Origin: Naematelia aurantialba
Lineage: Eukaryota > Basidiomycota > Tremellomycetes > Tremellales > Naemateliaceae
Reading direction: 5' to 3'
DNA: 64,000 nt
Assembly (NCBI GenBank): GCA_021527695.1
Contig: JAKFAO010000012.1
Location: forward strand, 62,001 to 126,000
The notes beneath the pieces were generated by a model that searched no databases, had not been told where the DNA came from, and saw only the letters and a list, made by a program, of their open reading frames with translations. A program made the position numbers and the translations under genes. Shown here piece after piece: positions 60,865-64,000 of this stretch; positions within the stretch are counted from its first letter, which is position 1, and every line of letters begins with the position of its first letter.

Positions 60865-62128
60865 GGCAAGCTAACACGAGTCGTGAGCTATCGTTGGCTG
60901 GGAAAAGCAAGCTAGCGCCGCGTGAATTATCACGATCCGCTCGGACGGTATGATCTCAGCACGAGCCGCATGGAGCGTGGCGACGGCGCTGGCTAGTCGC
61001 TCTCGCGATGGCGACTGGCACTGGCCAGTCGGCCACCGTGACAGGACTAGACCACGTCGCTGACGCTCCACAGTGCGGCTCGGCACCCGCGCTGCATTTC
61101 TCAACCGTCTGGCGGCGTCTGCGGAACGACGGCCGCAAGCGACAGAGCGACCGCAAAGCACGCTCGAACCAGAACCTGCACCAGCACCTGCCCGGATCAA
61201 GAATCGCGTTCAAGAACCAGCGTCAAGCACCTGAACAATGAGAGACGACGCTGAGACGATGCTCAGCGTCGTCTCCCACGTCCGTTCTGGTCGCGGCGGC
61301 CGGTTTCGCTCTGTTGTCGCTGCGCCGCGTTGCAAGACAGACCGCCAGACTGTGACAAGCTCGCAAGCTCAAAACGTCAAGACGTCCCTCTTAGTCGCCG
61401 ATAACCATGTCCGGCGACCCGTGTCCGAATCAAGCGGAAGAGGTCGAGCCAGCGAGCGAGCCATAGCGTGCGTGTGTGTCTACGACCCCACCCCGAGCAA
61501 GGTGGAGACGCGGTTTGCCGGCCCCATCTTTTTCTTACTGACTCTGAACAGGTGCTTGTTTGACCTTGGCGCGGAAGAGTTTGGCTTCGCAAGTTGTAAG
61601 AGATTGGGTCGAGTAGTAGAAGTCTCGGCTTGGGACACCAGTAAAAGTGGTAAAGTGATATAAGAGTAGTAAAGTGAACGACACAAGATGGAAGAGCAGA
61701 TGGAAGAGCAGATGAGAGAGAGAAGAGGGGAGAGGGAAGAGGGATTATATAGGCGCTGGGAGACGGGGCGGCGGAGACGGAGACGGAGACGGGGACGGAG
61801 AGAAGCGCAGAAGCGCACATGACCGTCATGTGGCGGTAGCGCGGTGACATTCTAAATCGATACAGCTCCGGACCCGCGTCGACACGATGGCGCCATGACG
61901 ATTGTGAGACAGCATTTGGGGGACTGGGACGAACACGATTCGAAAGAGAAGCACGCCTGGGCAGCACACAAAGAGCTGCATGCAGCCTCAAGAAGCATAT
62001 GCACGTTTGATACATGAGAGGAAATGTCCGTTTGTCTTACAACCCAAGTGTGTCCGCGCAAGGCGGTACTGTCCATTGTCCAAGCACATCGTAACCCTAC
62101 CAAGGGGTCATGTGCTCCTGCATGCAGG
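60865..62128. other. Gene-free interval with GGAGAC repeat
   Basis: About 1.26 kb between the 5' end of the sugar transporter and the 3' end of the MAG-like gene. It holds a GGAGAC-type hexamer repeat (61770-61803), a duplicated GATGGAAGAGCA (61688 and 61700), and a TTATATAGG element at 61744. Open frames on both strands (for example 61238-61663) carry no motif. Confidence 0.55.
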
Positions 62129-64000
62129 TTATACCCAAAGGCCGAGACCAAGCACTAGCAGCGCTGTCAGGCGAGACACGGACGCCCCCAAGGTCCTGCT
62201 TCCTGCGCCGGTTTGCGAAGCGGAAGCGGCGCCGGTCGATGCGGACCCCAATGCGGATCTGGAAGACGAGGCCAGGGCTGTGGCGAACTTCGACGCACTC
62301 GGGGTAGAAGTTGGGGACCCGCTCGATCTGGATGTCGTCGTATTTGATGCAGAGATGGTGCTGCTCACGACAGCTGATGGGGAGCCAGAGGACGAAGCAG
62401 AGGTAGACGGGGCCGTGTTCACCGAGGTCGTGCTGGCTGCTGAAGGTATCGTGCTGGCTGCTGACGATGTCGTGCTGGCGGCGGAAGACGTCGTGCTGGC
62501 CGCTGAAGACGCCGTGCTGCCTTTGGAAGAGCTGGACACGCTGGATGACGAGGCGGCCGTCGCGGCCGCAGCTAGGTTGATCGATCCGCCCCCGATGGAA
62601 GAGTAGGTCGAGCATCCCCACGTCGCTGCTGCAGGGTGGGGCGCCGGGGTCGACGCTGCGCCCTGCGTGAACGTCGTGCCCCCGTAGACGCCGGGTTCCT
62701 CATCGGTCGGGTCGCCCAAGCAGTCTGTGAAACTGCCAGCGGACTGATAGGTCAGCACTGCACCGAGTCACGACGAAGTGCCCTCCAGCGACCAGCGCGG
62801 CAGAAATGGGCAGGAAAGAATGCCAAAGAGATGGGAGCGAAGGTCAACAATACTAACCGAGTCACCTGGAATAGTAAAGTCGCAGCTGAGAGTATCGTAG
62901 ATATGCTGACAGTACCCCGCAGCGTCTGAGACCCGTCAGTCAGCCACGCGAAGGCGAGGTCACAGAAATTTGCAGGCCTAGGAAACCTCGAGTCACAGCA
63001 GAAGACAGACGGTGTACTCACTCGGTCCGTCCCTGCACGCTCTGATGCAAAAGTCATACGAGCTGATGAAACTCGTCCACTCGTGGGTCTGCTCGTATGC
63101 CCCGCTGAATGCGTTGGTGAAGACCAAACCGCCTGAATCGGATCAGCCTCTCGACGTGTACCCCCATCGTGCTGCAGCCTCTCGAGGTGGCCGGCGCTGC
63201 GTACATACCTTGTGGATTACCAAGGCCAGTCCACGAGTGCGGCTACATGCCAATGTCAGCTACGCTCTGCGATAGAGGAGTGTCTGAAGAGAAAGGCAAA
63301 GTAGGCAAAGGGAAAGAGAAAGAGAGAGGGAAAGAGAGACGAAGAAACAGGTGGAAGGGATAGAGAAGAAGACAGCAAGAATGCTGAGCGTGAATGCCAA
63401 ACTACTCACGTCAAGCTCGCCGCCGTCGTCCCCGGCCGGAATGAGCAGGCTCGTCATATCGCCCACTCCGTTGACCTGCACATAGCTGACCTTGTCGCTT
63501 TCGACCTTGACAAAGTGCGCGCCGGTGATAGTGCCGGCTGGGATGATGCGCGTGCCATAGCCGTCGTTGAGGCAGTAGCTGGGTCGTCAGCGGCTGATCT
63601 GGATTCGTCCGTAGAATTCTGATATTCTGTGCTGGCCCCGGAAGCAGCAGTATGGAACTTGTAGCTCTAGACCTAGCAGTATGGAATGTTTGACCCTGCA
63701 GCGTGCAGTATGGAATGTGTAGGGACGAGCGCTCGACGTCTGCGATTGGCTCGTTGGGAGAGATTTGTCACGAAGATGAAAGATCGGAAATCGCACTCAC
63801 GACACGACGACCTGCTCTACATTTCCGATCTTGCTCGTCCCGTCTCCCTCGTCCGAGGTGGTCGCTGGCGGGCCCCAGAGACAAAAGTCGTCGACCGAGT
63901 TGACAAAGACATTCTGGCACTCTGAGGACTGGGACGACGACGTCCCGCAGGCGTTGGTGCCCGACTGTCCCTCCTGCGACTCGTCGGGCAGCGAGCCGAC
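62129..64000 (-). CDS. Macrophage-activating-glycoprotein-like secreted protein (partial, 5' end beyond window)
   Basis: The gene runs off the right edge, so the N-terminus is missing. Exon pieces read, in gene order: ECQNVFVNSVDDFCLWGPPA, YCLNDGYGTRIIPAGTITGA, SDKVSYVQVNGVGDMTSLLI, AGDDGGELD, PHSWTGLGNPQGGLVFTNAF, HEWTSFISSYDFCIRAC, AAGYCQHIYDTLSCDFTIPG and FTDCLGDPTDEEPGVYGG. This order of Cys pairs and the QVxG...AGDxGGELDPH block match the basidiomycete family known as macrophage activating glycoprotein (recall). The C-terminal ~180 residues are Ser/Thr/Ala-rich with STTSSAA repeats and end in a hydrophobic stretch (LTALLVLGLGLWV) after small residues, as in GPI-anchor signals. It is therefore probably a glycosylated cell-surface protein. 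Confidence 0.8.

Noticed and set aside
61238..61663. 141-codon plus-strand frame
   Set aside because: Low-information composition, no promoter, no motif; lies in an interval rich in simple repeats.

Overview
The window is eukaryotic nuclear DNA from a fungus, most likely a basidiomycete yeast of the Tremellomycetes (inferred). Genes are intron-rich, with mostly short GT-AG introns (often about 50-100 nt), CTGAC/CTAAC-like branch sites and CT-rich leaders. DNA is moderately GC-rich, the genetic code is standard, and genes lie close together on both strands. Several products point to basidiomycetes, notably a macrophage-activating-glycoprotein-like secreted protein at the right edge and a tremellomycete-style retropepsin-like protein. 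Exon boundaries were read by eye from splice consensus and protein continuity.

Left part (1-30.9 kb) is mainly housekeeping: the tail of a membrane protein, a cupin protein with an apparent 1-nt frameshift, a secreted GH28 pectinase-like enzyme, a SPRY/CTLH protein (RanBPM/Vid30 type), a Yta7/ATAD2-type AAA ATPase, a coiled-coil protein, a mitochondrial NIPSNAP protein, an ARS2/SERRATE RNA-processing factor, a Glo3-type ArfGAP and an FAD-dependent oxidoreductase. It ends with the most striking locus, a coronin gene that splices in frame into a complete dUTPase (28175-30884).

Middle part (30.9-39 kb) is an accessory-looking island. A degenerate minisatellite is followed by five consecutive plus-strand genes or gene candidates that I cannot assign to any family. 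Four of them end in a hydrophobic segment, as in tail-anchored membrane proteins. A monocarboxylate-type MFS transporter with an odd N-terminus follows.

Right part (40-64 kb) holds Cdc4 (F-box/WD40), an NmrA-like oxidoreductase and an epoxide hydrolase. After these comes a secretion- and uptake-oriented run, all on the minus strand: a large low-complexity secreted protein, a retropepsin-like protein lacking the catalytic Asp, a secreted pepsin-like protease with internal repeats, a sugar transporter, and the partial MAG-like GPI-type protein. Several minisatellites and polypurine tracts lie in introns, promoters and 3' flanks. No tRNA, rRNA, CRISPR array or intact transposon was recognised.
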